Assembly (NCBI GenBank): GCA_001595385.3
Contig: LVEI03000002.1
Location: forward strand, 1 to 51,923
Direction: 5' to 3'
From: Deltaproteobacteria bacterium GWC2_55_46
Lineage (GTDB): Bacteria; Desulfobacterota; GWC2-55-46
Length of the DNA: 51,923 bases
In this document: positions 39,281-48,237 of the stretch, in pieces
Numbering within the stretch: the first letter of the stretch is position 1
How the letters are laid out: each line of letters opens with the position of its first letter
Translations under genes and position numbers: made by a program
The notes under the pieces: model-generated
What the model was told of the DNA's origin: nothing
What the model saw: the letters and a program-made list of their open reading frames with translations, nothing else
Database searches by the model: none

Positions 39281-40027
39281 TCAGGTGATCTCCAGCTCGG
39301 CGATAAGGGGGAGGTGGTCTGAGGCCTTTGCGGTGAGCCCGTTCCTTGGGACGTTAGTGTCCAGGACCAGGACCTCCTGGCTTGTGAAGATATGGTCTAT
39401 CCGTACCACGGGGCAGCGGCTCGGGTAGGTCTTCATCGGGCGCTTGCCCTTGAGCGACATCTGGGCGTCCCGCAGGAGCTGCCTGAACCTGCGGTAGACC
39501 GATGATATGGGCAGCGTGTTGAGGTCGCCGCATACCACAAGAGGAGGGTTGCAGGACGAATGCGCCGCCCATTTGGCTCCCAGCAGGGCCTCCGCCTGTG
39601 CGAGCCTTTCCCTCCAGTTGTGCCCGAAGTGCGTGTTTATTATCTGTATCTCCTTATCCCCGACCTGGACCGCGGCCCAGAGCGCCCCCCTTCTCTCAAA
39701 GGGACGGAACCACCATGGCGCCGGAAGGGCCCCTGCCTGCACCAGCCTCAATGGATAACGGCTCAATATGGCGTTCCCGTAGTGCCCGCTCTGTATCTTT
39801 ATAGACGGGTAAAAATGGAAGTCCATATCGAGATGCTTCGCTATCTCTTCGGCCTGATGCCTGTGTTTCGTCCTCGCCAGGCCTGCGTCAAGCTCCTGCA
39901 AAGCCACGACGTCAGGTTCATATTTCGCGATAACGTCGGCTATCCTGTAAGTCGAGACTTCACCGTCCGAGCCTGTGCAGCTGTGGACGTTATACGTCAT
40001 TATTCGGATAGTGTCTTGGCGCGGCAT
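39281..40027 (-). CDS. Endonuclease/exonuclease/phosphatase (EEP) family protein
   Basis: The 248-residue protein follows the EEP fold: IRIMTYNVHSCTG, VVALQELDAG (metal-binding E), NTHFGHNWRERLAQA, VVCGDLNTLPIS (DxN) and SDHLPLIAEL at the end. Substrates of this family range from DNA (ExoIII) to phospholipids and inositol phosphates. No signal peptide is seen. It lies upstream of the phospholipase D gene on the same strand, which suggests a phosphodiester of a lipid head group, but this is only suggested by context. Confidence 0.9.
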   Translation of the reverse strand: MPRQDTIRIMTYNVHSCTGSDGEVSTYRIADVIAKYEPDVVALQELDAGLARTKHRHQAEEIAKHLDMDFHFYPSIKIQSGHYGNAILSRYPLRLVQAGALPAPWWFRPFERRGALWAAVQVGDKEIQIINTHFGHNWRERLAQAEALLGAKWAAHSSCNPPLVVCGDLNTLPISSVYRRFRQLLRDAQMSLKGKRPMKTYPSRCPVVRIDHIFTSQEVLVLDTNVPRNGLTAKASDHLPLIAELEIT

Positions 40028-40463
40028 CTACTGCTACTTTAATTATAGGGTATCGCGGCAGAAACTCAACCGGGAGGAGGCTGGCTGATTAAGAGGGGGA
40101 GAGGAATAGAGAAACGTCTGCCATTTTTATTTAGAAAAGAATTATATCACGGCGCGCCAGTACATGAAAATTTTTTTACGCAGTAACAACGGGCCACTGG
40201 CCTTTCCATGGCCCCGAAGCCGGGCCCCGTCCTTTTAAGCATAATGGTCCTGAGAATCTCCGCCCTAACAGGATGTTGAAAAAGCCCATCCAGGACTTTT
40301 TCAACTACGATTTGGCCTGAGTGAATCAGTCCAAATTTTACAAATTGCTCGGCTTTTCAAGTCTCGCAATTTGGCAATCCGTCCATGGATTGCATTAGGA
40401 GGCTGTTTTTCAACAGCCTCCTAATGCGCCGTTTCGAGCAGAAGCTTCTTCATCTACATACCC
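40028..40463. other. Intergenic stretch with hairpin cluster, no gene
   Basis: The 436 bp between the EEP gene and the glycan-operon promoter hold no convincing coding frame. The part 40140-40260 shows only a GC-rich block (GGGCC/GGCCC short palindromes). The right half holds the hairpin cluster listed separately (40275-40427). Confidence 0.6.
40275..40427. repeat. Three consecutive perfect hairpins (dispersed-repeat-like)
   Basis: GTTGAAAAAG/CTTTTTCAAC (40275-40305, 10-bp stem), CAAATTGC/GCAATTTG (40341-40373) and GCATTAGGAGGCTGTT/AACAGCCTCCTAATGC (40392-40427, 16-bp perfect stem with a 4-nt loop) occur within 150 bp. The GTTGAAAAA and TTTTTCAACA ends resemble repeats I have seen between genes in Deltaproteobacteria. 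The last stem could also terminate transcription. Confidence 0.55.
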
Positions 40464-40491
40464 TTGACAAAGCTGAATCCTGATATAAGTT
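40464..40491 (+). promoter_or_regulatory. Candidate promoter of the glycan operon
   Basis: TTGACA (40464-40469) and TAAGTT (40486-40491) are 16 bp apart. It is the only good promoter found before a run of overlapping genes from 40699 to the right edge. The leader would be about 200 nt long. Confidence 0.5.
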
Positions 40492-40698
40492 TAGAAGAAA
40501 GAAAGCTTCGACTTGAGGAGGGCTTGAGCCGCTTTATCCGCGATTCCGTTGTGGTTTGAATGTTTCCTTTTCCCGCGGTCCGTCTGCAAGAGCTTAGCCG
40601 AAAAAACAGGTCGTTTTACCGTGCCTGGTCCCTCTTTGGATTTAGGCGGCAGGTTAAATATGGCCTCGTTCCTGGCACGACCATGTGGGAGGTGGCTT

Positions 40699-41811
40699 GT
40701 GAAAAATATCCTGATAACCGGAGGGGCCGGGTTCGTAGGCTCGCATCTGGCAGATGAGCTCCTTGGGCGCGGCTACAAGGTAAGGGCCCTCGATTCATTG
40801 ACCGAACAGGTACACGGCCCTGAAAAGAAAAGGCCTGAGTATCTCTCGCCTGAAGTGGAATTGATCGTCGGGGATATCCGGGACCGTGAAGCGGTGCGCA
40901 AGGCGCTCGAAGGGATGGATGCCGTAGTGCATCTCGCCGCCGCCGTTGGCGTCGGACAGTCGATGTACATGATAGAGGACTACGTAGATGTGAATTGCAG
41001 GGGGACGGCTGTCCTCCTTGAGACACTCATAAAAAAACCTGTTGAAAGGCTCGTTACCGCCTCCAGCATGAGCGTATACGGAGAGGGATCGTACCGGACC
41101 GAGGAAGGGGTCGCGGTCCAAGACGCGGCAAGGATGGTCGAACAGTTGAAGGCACGGGAGTGGGAGCTTAAGGACGCTGCCGGGGAAAGGCTCACTCCCG
41201 TGCCCACGCCCGAGTCCAAGCCGCCTTCCATATCATCGGTCTACGCCCTTACAAAATACGATCAGGAGAAGATGTGCCTCGTCACGGGAAGGGCGTATAA
41301 CATGCCGGTCGTGGCGCTCAGGTTCTTTAATGTCTACGGCCCGAGACAGGCCTTCTCTAACCCATATACAGGCGTGCTCGCCATATTCTCCGCAAGACTG
41401 ATGAACGGCAAGCCGCCGCTTATATACGAGGACGGCATGCAGATGAGGGACTTCGTAAACGCGCGCGACGTTGCCAGGGCATGCAGGCTCGCGCTGGAAT
41501 CTCCGGCTGCCGCGTATGCCGCCATTAACGTAGGTTGCGGAGAAAGCTATTCCATAATAGAGATAGCCGGGAGGTTGGGAAAGGTCTTCGGCAAGAGAAT
41601 AGCGCCTCAGGTCACGGGCAGATACAGGGTCGGGGACATCAGGCACTGCTTTGCCGATATAACGCTCGCGAAAAGCCTTCTGGGGTATGAACCAGAGGTA
41701 ACCATGGCCGACGGGCTCATCGAGCTTGCGGCGTGGCTCGAAGGCAAGGCCGCATGCGACCGTGTCGCCGAGGCCTGTGAGGAGCTTGCGAACCGGGGCC
41801 TTACAATATGA
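40699..41811 (+). CDS. NAD-dependent epimerase/dehydratase (sugar nucleotide)
   Basis: The 370-residue extended SDR enzyme probably alters a nucleotide sugar that feeds the glycosyltransferases downstream. Seen: the Rossmann loop GGAGFVG (8-14), DAVVHLAAAVGVGQS, ASSMSVYGEGS, the catalytic YALTK, and the DFVNARDVARA segment of the UDP-glucose 4-epimerase group. The exact product is unclear. I use GTG 40699 (GGAGG upstream), which starts VKNILITGGAGF; the longer frame has no ribosome site. Confidence 0.9.
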   Translation: MKNILITGGAGFVGSHLADELLGRGYKVRALDSLTEQVHGPEKKRPEYLSPEVELIVGDIRDREAVRKALEGMDAVVHLAAAVGVGQSMYMIEDYVDVNCRGTAVLLETLIKKPVERLVTASSMSVYGEGSYRTEEGVAVQDAARMVEQLKAREWELKDAAGERLTPVPTPESKPPSISSVYALTKYDQEKMCLVTGRAYNMPVVALRFFNVYGPRQAFSNPYTGVLAIFSARLMNGKPPLIYEDGMQMRDFVNARDVARACRLALESPAAAYAAINVGCGESYSIIEIAGRLGKVFGKRIAPQVTGRYRVGDIRHCFADITLAKSLLGYEPEVTMADGLIELAAWLEGKAACDRVAEACEELANRGLTI

Positions 41812-41822
41812 CAGGACAGTGA

Positions 41823-43100
41823 ATGATATTCGCGCTGGTATATCCGAACTGGGACTTTTCAGGCAGCGTTTATTTCGGCTGCAGGGAACCCCATTTCCCG
41901 CTTGAGCTTGCCTACTCCGGGGCGCTCCTTGAGATGGCTGGGCACAGGGCGGAGCTCGTAGACGCGCACTCCGAGGGCCTTACGCTGTTTGAGACGAAGA
42001 AGCGGGTCGAAGCGCTCAACCCTGACTTCATAGTCATCACAACAGCCCCCGGGTATCTTTTCTGGAGGTGTCCTCAGCCGGAGCTTAAGGTGCCGATGCT
42101 CCTTTTCCGTGAGATGGAGGGCATCCCGGCTAAAAAAGTCGGGGTGGGCCCGCATTGCTCGGTAACGCCAACGGCCGCGCTCAAAAAGCTCGGAGCGGAT
42201 ATCGTCGTAATGGGCGAGCCAGAGACGGTCCTCCCTGAGCTTGCGGCAAAAGACCTCGCGGAGATAAGCTCACTTGGCTACGTCTCGTCTACCGGCTTGA
42301 AGATCCAGGGCGGGCCAAGGGTGACCGATATGCCGACTCTGCCGCCGCTTAAGTGGCCGTCCAGTTATATCGACATGCACAGGCATCACCATCATCGCTT
42401 CGGCGTGCGCCCGGCAGGGGCTGGCGCCGAGGTTGAGTCGTCGCGTGGCTGTCCATATTCATGCACCTTTTGCGCTAAAAAGGAGTTCCGCAATAATTAC
42501 AGGAAACGCCCACTGCCGGTCGTCCTCGAAGAGATCGACAGGCTTATATCAGACGGGGTCGACTACATCTATTTCATAGACGAAATATTCATGCCAGACA
42601 GGAAGCTCCTCGAGGCGCTCGCGTCGAGAAGGCTCTCATTCGGGATACAGACCAGGATCGACCTCTGGAAGACTGATATGCTCGCTCTCCTCGGGGCCGC
42701 GGGCTGCGTATCCATAGAGGCCGGGGTGGAAAGCGTCACGGAGGAAGGGCGCGCGCGCCTTAACAAGCGGTGCGCGGTCTCGACAGGTGAGCTTGCGAGC
42801 CTCCTTAAAAAAGCCAGAAAGAGCGTGCCGTTCGTTCAGGCCACCTTGCTTGACGCGCACGAGGACGGCCCGGAGGCGGTCGATGCGTGGAGGTCGTACC
42901 TCCTAGACGCTGGCATATGGGTAAATAAACCCGTCCCGCTTTTCCCATATCCCGGCTCTGAGGAATATTCACGGAGATGGGGGGATCCGGATGAGTACGC
43001 ATGGGAGCGCGCGCACGAGCATTACCTCCGGGAGAACCATTCTTTCAGCGACATACAGGACGACAGGCCTGGTCCGTTAAGGGAGCTCGAGAGCATATGA
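41823..43100 (+). CDS. B12-binding radical SAM protein
   Basis: This 425-residue protein combines an N-terminal cobalamin-binding fold (about 1-150: ELAYSGALLEMAGHRAELVDAHSEG, VVGVGPHCSVTPTAALKKLGADIVVMGEPE) with a radical SAM domain whose cluster ligands are C210, C214 and C217 (CPYSCTFC). It agrees with TIGR04295-type proteins found in gene clusters with a TIGR04290-type methyltransferase and glycosyltransferases. It may methylate or otherwise modify a sugar at an unreactive carbon; the substrate is unknown. A run of histidines (H186, H188-H191) precedes the cluster. It overlaps the next start by four bases. Confidence 0.9.
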   Translation: MIFALVYPNWDFSGSVYFGCREPHFPLELAYSGALLEMAGHRAELVDAHSEGLTLFETKKRVEALNPDFIVITTAPGYLFWRCPQPELKVPMLLFREMEGIPAKKVGVGPHCSVTPTAALKKLGADIVVMGEPETVLPELAAKDLAEISSLGYVSSTGLKIQGGPRVTDMPTLPPLKWPSSYIDMHRHHHHRFGVRPAGAGAEVESSRGCPYSCTFCAKKEFRNNYRKRPLPVVLEEIDRLISDGVDYIYFIDEIFMPDRKLLEALASRRLSFGIQTRIDLWKTDMLALLGAAGCVSIEAGVESVTEEGRARLNKRCAVSTGELASLLKKARKSVPFVQATLLDAHEDGPEAVDAWRSYLLDAGIWVNKPVPLFPYPGSEEYSRRWGDPDEYAWERAHEHYLRENHSFSDIQDDRPGPLRELESI

Positions 43101-44215
43101 GCGAAGGCAGGATGCCGGAAAAGCTGCTGATGACTACAGACGCCGTTGGCGGGGTCTGGACCTATTCCGTAGAGCTGGCCTCTGCCCTGGCCTCTTCAGG
43201 GGTCAAGGTCTTTCTCGCGACCATGGGCCCCGCTGTGACGAGGGCGCAGTTAAAAGAGGCCACGTCAGCCGGTGCAGATCTCTTTGAAAGCGGCTTTAAG
43301 CTCGAATGGATGGACGACCCATGGCTTAACGTAGAGCTTGCCGGGAAGTGGCTGCTGAGGATCGAAGAGTACACAATGCCGGATATCGTCCATCTGAACG
43401 GGTATTGCCACGGCGCGCTGCCGTGGGTCGCGCCGTGCGTCATAGCCGCCCACTCGTGCGTGCTCTCATGGTGGGAGGCCGTCAGAAGGACGCCCGTCTC
43501 TTACGATTGGCGTAGATATGCCGCGGAGGTCGAAAAAGGGCTTAGTGGCGCCCGTGCCGTCGTAGCGCCTACAAACGCGATGCTAAAGAGCCTCAAGAAG
43601 CACTATTCCTTCGACGCTCCATCCGATGTCATCCCTAATGGCAGGGACAGCGCCCTTTTCAGGCCCGGTACAAAAAAAGAGGAGTTCATACTCACGGCCG
43701 GAAGGCTATGGGACGAGGCCAAGAACATCGAGGCGCTTCAGGGCGCGGCAGGCGGTCTTAGCTGGCCTGTTTACGCGGCAGGGGCGCTTGAGCACGGCGC
43801 CGAAAGCTTCAAGGCGGATGGATCGATGAGGATGCTTGGCGCGCTTGGTTCCACCGAGCTTTCAGGATGGATGGCGAGTGCTTCGATATTCGCGCTGCCC
43901 GCCCGTTATGAACCCTTCGGTCTTACAATCCTTGAGGCGGCCTTATCCGGGTGCGCCCTTGTACTGGGAGACATACCGAGCTTGAGGGAGACATGGGAGG
44001 GGGCGGCTCTCTTTGTAAATCCTGATAAACCCTCAAGCCTTGCCGTGACGCTTGAGTCCCTGTCAGCGGACAAGGCCTTGCGTGAGAGGCTTGGGGCCCT
44101 TGCGCGCGACAGGGCCCTTGAGTTTACACCCCAAAGGATGGCGTGGGGTTATATCGACATATACAGGCGTCTCCTTGCAGAAGGCGCTGAAAGGACGGAA
44201 AGATGCGTTTCGTGA
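43097..44215 (+). CDS. Glycosyltransferase family 4
   Basis: This 372-residue GT-B enzyme should transfer a sugar from a nucleotide donor. Seen: TTDAVGGVWTYSVELASALASSG near the N-terminus (acceptor side, GGVxxxxxxLA pattern), NGRDSALFRPG, LTAGRLWDEAKNIEAL, and the donor site ALPARYEPFGLTILEAALSG (E-x7-E motif). Acceptor and sugar are unknown. The ATG overlaps the radical SAM stop; the longer frame lies inside that gene. It overlaps the next gene by 13 bp. Confidence 0.92.
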   Translation: MSEGRMPEKLLMTTDAVGGVWTYSVELASALASSGVKVFLATMGPAVTRAQLKEATSAGADLFESGFKLEWMDDPWLNVELAGKWLLRIEEYTMPDIVHLNGYCHGALPWVAPCVIAAHSCVLSWWEAVRRTPVSYDWRRYAAEVEKGLSGARAVVAPTNAMLKSLKKHYSFDAPSDVIPNGRDSALFRPGTKKEEFILTAGRLWDEAKNIEALQGAAGGLSWPVYAAGALEHGAESFKADGSMRMLGALGSTELSGWMASASIFALPARYEPFGLTILEAALSGCALVLGDIPSLRETWEGAALFVNPDKPSSLAVTLESLSADKALRERLGALARDRALEFTPQRMAWGYIDIYRRLLAEGAERTERCVS

Positions 44216-45309
44216 TGTTCTATCAATCCCTTATCTCGGACTGGAACCACGGCAACGCGCACTTCCTGCGCGGCGTGGCAACCGAGCTTCTTTCGAGAGG
44301 TCATGAGGTAGAGATATACGAGCCGAGGGACTCATGGAGCTTTAATAACCTTCTATCCGCGCATGGCGACGCGGCGGGGCTTTTCCGGTCCAGGTACCCG
44401 ATGCTCTCAAGCACGCGTTACGACCTCGGGTCTATAGACCTTGAGGCGGCCATCGACGGCGCTCAAGTAGTGATAGTGCATGAATGGAACGACCATGAGC
44501 TTGTAAGGAGGATAGGGAGTTTGCGGCGGAGGTCTTCTTTCCGCCTCTTCTTCCACGACACACACCATCGCTCCGCCACAGAGCCGTGGAACATGGGCGC
44601 CTACGACCTTTCAAATTACGACGGGGTGCTCGCCTTCGGCGAGGTGATAAGGGAGACATACCTTGAGCGTGGATGGGCTTCCAGGGCATGGACGTGGCAT
44701 GAGGCGGCCGACGTGAGGGTCTTCCGCCCGATGCGCAGAGTGAACGAAGGTGACCTCGTATGGATCGGCAACTGGGGCGACGGGGAGAGGAGCGCTGAGA
44801 TCGATGAGTTTTTTCTGGGGCCGGCAAGGTCCCTGGGCTTGAGGGCGCTGGCTCATGGCGTGAGATACCCGGAGCAGGCGTTAAGGAGGCTGGCTGAGTC
44901 GGGGGTCGAGTACAAGGGCTGGCTTCCAAACTTCGAGGTGCCGGGCGTCTTCGCCGCTCACAAGTGTACTGTGCACGTCCCGAGAAGGCCTTATGCAGAG
45001 GCCCTTCCAGGGATACCGACAATAAGGGTCTTCGAGGCCCTTGCCTGCGGCATACCGCTTTTATCCGCGCCCTGGGAAGATTCCGAAAGGCTCTTCAGCC
45101 CCGGTGATTTTCTCGTCGCCAAGAACGGGCGGGAGATGGAAAGGCTCCTCCGTGATCTTTTGCATGACGAGACCATGAGGAAGGAAATGGCTGCGCGCGG
45201 ACTTTCAACCGTATTGAGCCGCCACACCTGCGCGAACAGGGTGGATGAGCTCCTCGCGATATGCTCAAGGCTTGATGTGGAGAAGGAGGCATATGAAGCA
45301 AGGGCCTGA
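44203..45309 (+). CDS. CgeB-like glycosyltransferase 1
   Basis: The 368-residue protein is a GT-B type transferase of the CgeB-like group: an N-terminal Rossmann half (MRFVMFYQSLISDWNHGNAHFLRGVATELLSRGHEVEIYE) and a C-terminal donor half ending IRVFEALACGIPLLSAPWEDSERLFSPGDFLVA, with the VFEALACG motif. CgeB of Bacillus is a spore-surface protein; bacterial relatives occur in surface glycan clusters. It begins 13 bp before the stop of the GT4 gene and is the most divergent of four such proteins in this operon. Confidence 0.85.
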   Translation: MRFVMFYQSLISDWNHGNAHFLRGVATELLSRGHEVEIYEPRDSWSFNNLLSAHGDAAGLFRSRYPMLSSTRYDLGSIDLEAAIDGAQVVIVHEWNDHELVRRIGSLRRRSSFRLFFHDTHHRSATEPWNMGAYDLSNYDGVLAFGEVIRETYLERGWASRAWTWHEAADVRVFRPMRRVNEGDLVWIGNWGDGERSAEIDEFFLGPARSLGLRALAHGVRYPEQALRRLAESGVEYKGWLPNFEVPGVFAAHKCTVHVPRRPYAEALPGIPTIRVFEALACGIPLLSAPWEDSERLFSPGDFLVAKNGREMERLLRDLLHDETMRKEMAARGLSTVLSRHTCANRVDELLAICSRLDVEKEAYEARA

Positions 45310-46369
45310 GATCGCCTTTTTCGGATCAAGCCTCGTTTCAGCGTACTGGAACGGGGCCGCCACCTATTACAGGGGGATAATCAAGGGGCTGCATGAGCTG
45401 GGGTACAGGGTCACCTTTTACGAACCGGACGCCTACGACAGGCAGAAGTACAGGGATATAGAAGACCCTCCATGGGCAAAGGTATCGGTATATGAGGCTA
45501 CCAAGACAGGGGTAGACAGGGCCCTTTCTGAGGCGAGCGGCAGCGCCCTCATCGTAAAGGCAAGCGGCGTGGGTGCTTTCGACGAGTACCTTGAAAAAGC
45601 GGTGCTGGAGACCAGGGGTGGACTCGCGGCCTTCTGGGACGTTGACGCGCCGGCGACCATGGAGCGCATGAAGGGCGACCCTTCCGACCCTTTCAGGCCG
45701 CTGGTTGAAAAGTACGACCATATATTCACTTACGGGGGCGGCGACCGGGTCGTAGATGAATATTCCAGGCTTGGCGCGGTCGGATGCACCCCCATATACA
45801 ACGCTCTCGATCCTGAGACCCATTACCCGTCCGACCCGGACGGGATGTTAAGGGCCGACCTCGGTTTCCTGGGCAACCGCATGCCGGACCGCGAGGAAAG
45901 GGTCAGGGAATTTTTCTTCAGCGCCGCGTCACTGCTGCCGGACAGAAGATTCCTGCTCGGCGGCAGCGGCTGGGACTCTATCGATATCCCGAACGTCAAA
46001 TGGCTGGGCCATGTATACACCCATGGGCATAACGCCTTCAATTCGGCGTGCATGGCCGTCCTGAACGTAAACAGGGATTCGATGGCAAGGTACGGTTTCT
46101 CACCGCCTACCCGCATATTCGAGGCCGCTGGCGCTGGAGCGTGCATCATTACCGACAGGTGGGATGGCATCGAGACATTCCTCGCACCCGGCAAAGAGGT
46201 GCTTGTGGCCGGGAGCGGCAGGGAAGTGGCCGAGCTTCTATCGGGCCTTACGCCTGAAGCCGCCGCCGCGATAGGAAGGAACGCCCTGGCGCGGGTCGCC
46301 TCAGAGCATACTTATGGCCACAGGGCAAGGCAGGTCGCAACTGTTTTGAGCTCGCTCCTGGGCGGATGA
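45293..46369 (+). CDS. CgeB-like glycosyltransferase 2
   Basis: The 358-residue protein is a second CgeB-like GT-B member: FFGSSLVSAYWNGAATYYRGIIKGLHELGYRVTFYE at the N-terminus, AFWDVDAPATMERM, the donor-side TRIFEAAGAGACIITDRWDGIETFLAPGKEVLVA, and a helical end. Start ATG 45293 overlaps the previous stop, and the longer frame is within that gene. Sequence similarity to the next paralogs is clear in the EAAGAG...W.G.E.F..PG.EVLV block. Confidence 0.85.
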   Translation: MKQGPEIAFFGSSLVSAYWNGAATYYRGIIKGLHELGYRVTFYEPDAYDRQKYRDIEDPPWAKVSVYEATKTGVDRALSEASGSALIVKASGVGAFDEYLEKAVLETRGGLAAFWDVDAPATMERMKGDPSDPFRPLVEKYDHIFTYGGGDRVVDEYSRLGAVGCTPIYNALDPETHYPSDPDGMLRADLGFLGNRMPDREERVREFFFSAASLLPDRRFLLGGSGWDSIDIPNVKWLGHVYTHGHNAFNSACMAVLNVNRDSMARYGFSPPTRIFEAAGAGACIITDRWDGIETFLAPGKEVLVAGSGREVAELLSGLTPEAAAAIGRNALARVASEHTYGHRARQVATVLSSLLGG

Positions 46370-46391
46370 ATCCCGGTTGTCAGGAGGACCT

Positions 46392-47483
46392 ATGGGGCTG
46401 CCGCCTCTTAAAATAGTAATGCTGGGCCTGTCGATAACGTCGTCATGGGGCAACGGTCACGCGACCACTTACAGGAGCCTCGTGCGGGAGCTGTCATCGA
46501 GGGGGCACGAAGTGCTCTTCCTTGAGCGCGATATGCCCTGGTACCGTGATAACCGCGACCTCCCCAAGCCGCCCTGGTGCAGCACCGGCCTTTACTCATG
46601 CACGGATGAGCTTAAAGACCGCTTCGAGGCCGATGTCATGGACGCCGATTTCGTGATGGTAGGCTCCTACGTGCCTGAGGGCGTAACTGTCGCGCGCTGG
46701 GCGCTGGATATCGCCAGGGGCGCTACGGCTTTCTACGACATCGACACCCCGGTCACCTTTGCAAAGCTGAGGCTCCGTGATTACGAGTACCTGACACCTG
46801 GGCTGATACCGAGGTTCGATATCTACCTCTCTTTTACAGGCGGGCCTATCCTTGAAAGGATCGAAAAGGAGTTTGCCTCTCCGATGGCGAGGCCCCTGTA
46901 TTGTTCGGTGGATATTGAGGTGTACAGGCCGGAGAAGATGGAGAAGAGGTGGGAAATCGGCTACATAGGTACCTACAGCAAGGACCGCCAGCAGCCTCTG
47001 AACAATCTTTTCCTTGAACCGGCGAGAAGGCTCGACGGGAGCTTTGTCGTGGCAGGGCCGCTTTACCCTTGCGATACCGTCTGGCCCGGCAACATTCAAA
47101 GGATAGAGCACCTGCCCCCGGGACAGCACCGCTCCTTTTACGGCTCCATGAAGTATACGATGAATATCACCAGGGCTCAAATGATCAGGGCCGGCTACTC
47201 CCCGAGTGTGCGCCTCTTTGAGGCCGCCGCGTGCGCCACCCCGGTGATCTCCGATTACTGGACCGGGCTGGACTGTTTTTTCAGCCCCGGCAAGGAGATA
47301 CTCGTTACGCGAAGCGCCGAGGATACGATACGCCACCTTCGCGAAATACCGGAGGAGGAGAGGGTAAAGATAGGCGAGAGGGCACGGGCAAGGGTGCTCG
47401 CAGGGCACACCTCCGTCCACCGAGTGGATGAGCTTGAGAGTTACCTGGGGAGCGTACTTAATAAACAGGAGGTACTCAAATGA
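46392..47483 (+). CDS. CgeB-like glycosyltransferase 3
   Basis: The 363-residue paralog reads LKIVMLGLSITSSWGNGHATTYRSLVRELSSRGHEVLFLERDMPWYRDNRDLPKPPW, with YDIDTPVTFAKLR, YLSFTGGPIL, LYCSVD, and the donor block VRLFEAAACATPVISDYWTGLDCFFSPGKEILVTRS. It is very close to the protein at 48238 (same blocks in the same order). AGGAGG stands before ATG 46392, so the upstream TTG is rejected. It overlaps the next gene by four bases. Confidence 0.87.
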   Translation: MGLPPLKIVMLGLSITSSWGNGHATTYRSLVRELSSRGHEVLFLERDMPWYRDNRDLPKPPWCSTGLYSCTDELKDRFEADVMDADFVMVGSYVPEGVTVARWALDIARGATAFYDIDTPVTFAKLRLRDYEYLTPGLIPRFDIYLSFTGGPILERIEKEFASPMARPLYCSVDIEVYRPEKMEKRWEIGYIGTYSKDRQQPLNNLFLEPARRLDGSFVVAGPLYPCDTVWPGNIQRIEHLPPGQHRSFYGSMKYTMNITRAQMIRAGYSPSVRLFEAAACATPVISDYWTGLDCFFSPGKEILVTRSAEDTIRHLREIPEEERVKIGERARARVLAGHTSVHRVDELESYLGSVLNKQEVLK

Positions 47484-48163
47484 CACACCATGAGCCCAAA
47501 TACTGGAGAGCAATGGAAAAGGTGAACGTTGGCAGGGCTGAGCGCGTGGCCTCTTTTCTCTTTGGCGGTTATCTGGCTGCCGGAGCCTTGAGGAAAGGGC
47601 GCCTCGGCGCCTTTCTATCACTCCTTACCGGCGGCTATCTCATATACAGGGGCGGCACAGGCCATTGCGCGCTCTACGAGAGGCTTGGCATAGATACCTC
47701 AGGCGGCCCTGTGGAGCTCGATGAGACGGTTACCATCAACAGGCCCGCCTATGAGATCTACAGGTACTGGAGGAACCTCGCCAACCTGCCTGAGTTCATG
47801 AGCCATCTTGAGGAGGTCAAGGTCATAGACGACAGGCGTTCGCACTGGGTCGCCAGCGTTGACGGCGCGAGGATAGAGTGGGATTCGGAGATAACAGGGG
47901 AAAGGGAGAACGAGTATATAGCATGGAAGTCGCTTCCCTTCTCCGACATAGACGCCGAGGGGCTCGTCGAGTTCAGGACCGCGCCCGGCCACAGGGGAAC
48001 GGAGCTGAGGGTGCGTATGATCTACAACCTGCCGGGTGGAGCGAAAGGCGCGGTGCAAAGGCTCCTTGGCGCGGTCTCCTTCAGGGAGCTGAGGGAGGAG
48101 CTTCTCAAGTTCAAGCAGTCCATGGAGGCGGTACCTCCGCCAGGCCGCGCGATGGGAGAATGA
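47480..48163 (+). CDS. YgaP-like membrane domain fused to SRPBCC domain
   Basis: The 227-residue protein has an N-terminal two-helix DUF2892/YgaP-type part (about 15-65: VGRAERVASFLFGGYLAAGAL...LGAFLSLLTGGYLIYRGGTGHCALYERLGI) and a C-terminal SRPBCC/polyketide-cyclase-like part (about 75-215: DETVTINRPAYEIYRYWRNLANLPEFMSHLEEVKVI...). Such fusions occur in many bacteria; the ligand is unknown. It is the only likely membrane protein in the glycan operon so far, sitting between glycosyltransferases 3 and 4. It could present a lipid-linked substrate, which is inferred from its position. Confidence 0.87.
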   Translation: MTHHEPKYWRAMEKVNVGRAERVASFLFGGYLAAGALRKGRLGAFLSLLTGGYLIYRGGTGHCALYERLGIDTSGGPVELDETVTINRPAYEIYRYWRNLANLPEFMSHLEEVKVIDDRRSHWVASVDGARIEWDSEITGERENEYIAWKSLPFSDIDAEGLVEFRTAPGHRGTELRVRMIYNLPGGAKGAVQRLLGAVSFRELREELLKFKQSMEAVPPPGRAMGE

Positions 48164-48237
48164 GGAAAGGCGGCAGGCGTTAAAGCGGCAGCTTCGGCCA
48201 TGATCGGCTGATCTATCTTGCCCCGCGGGGAGGGGAG

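Noticed and set aside
40549-40698. N-terminal extension of the epimerase
   Set aside because: The Rossmann motif normally starts within a few residues of the N-terminus, and GTG 40699 has GGAGG; the upstream part has no ribosome site.
46596-47621. Long open frame on the minus strand opposite glycosyltransferase 3
   Set aside because: It is antisense to a clear protein-coding gene with better codon use and shows no family pattern; high GC with few stops explains its length.
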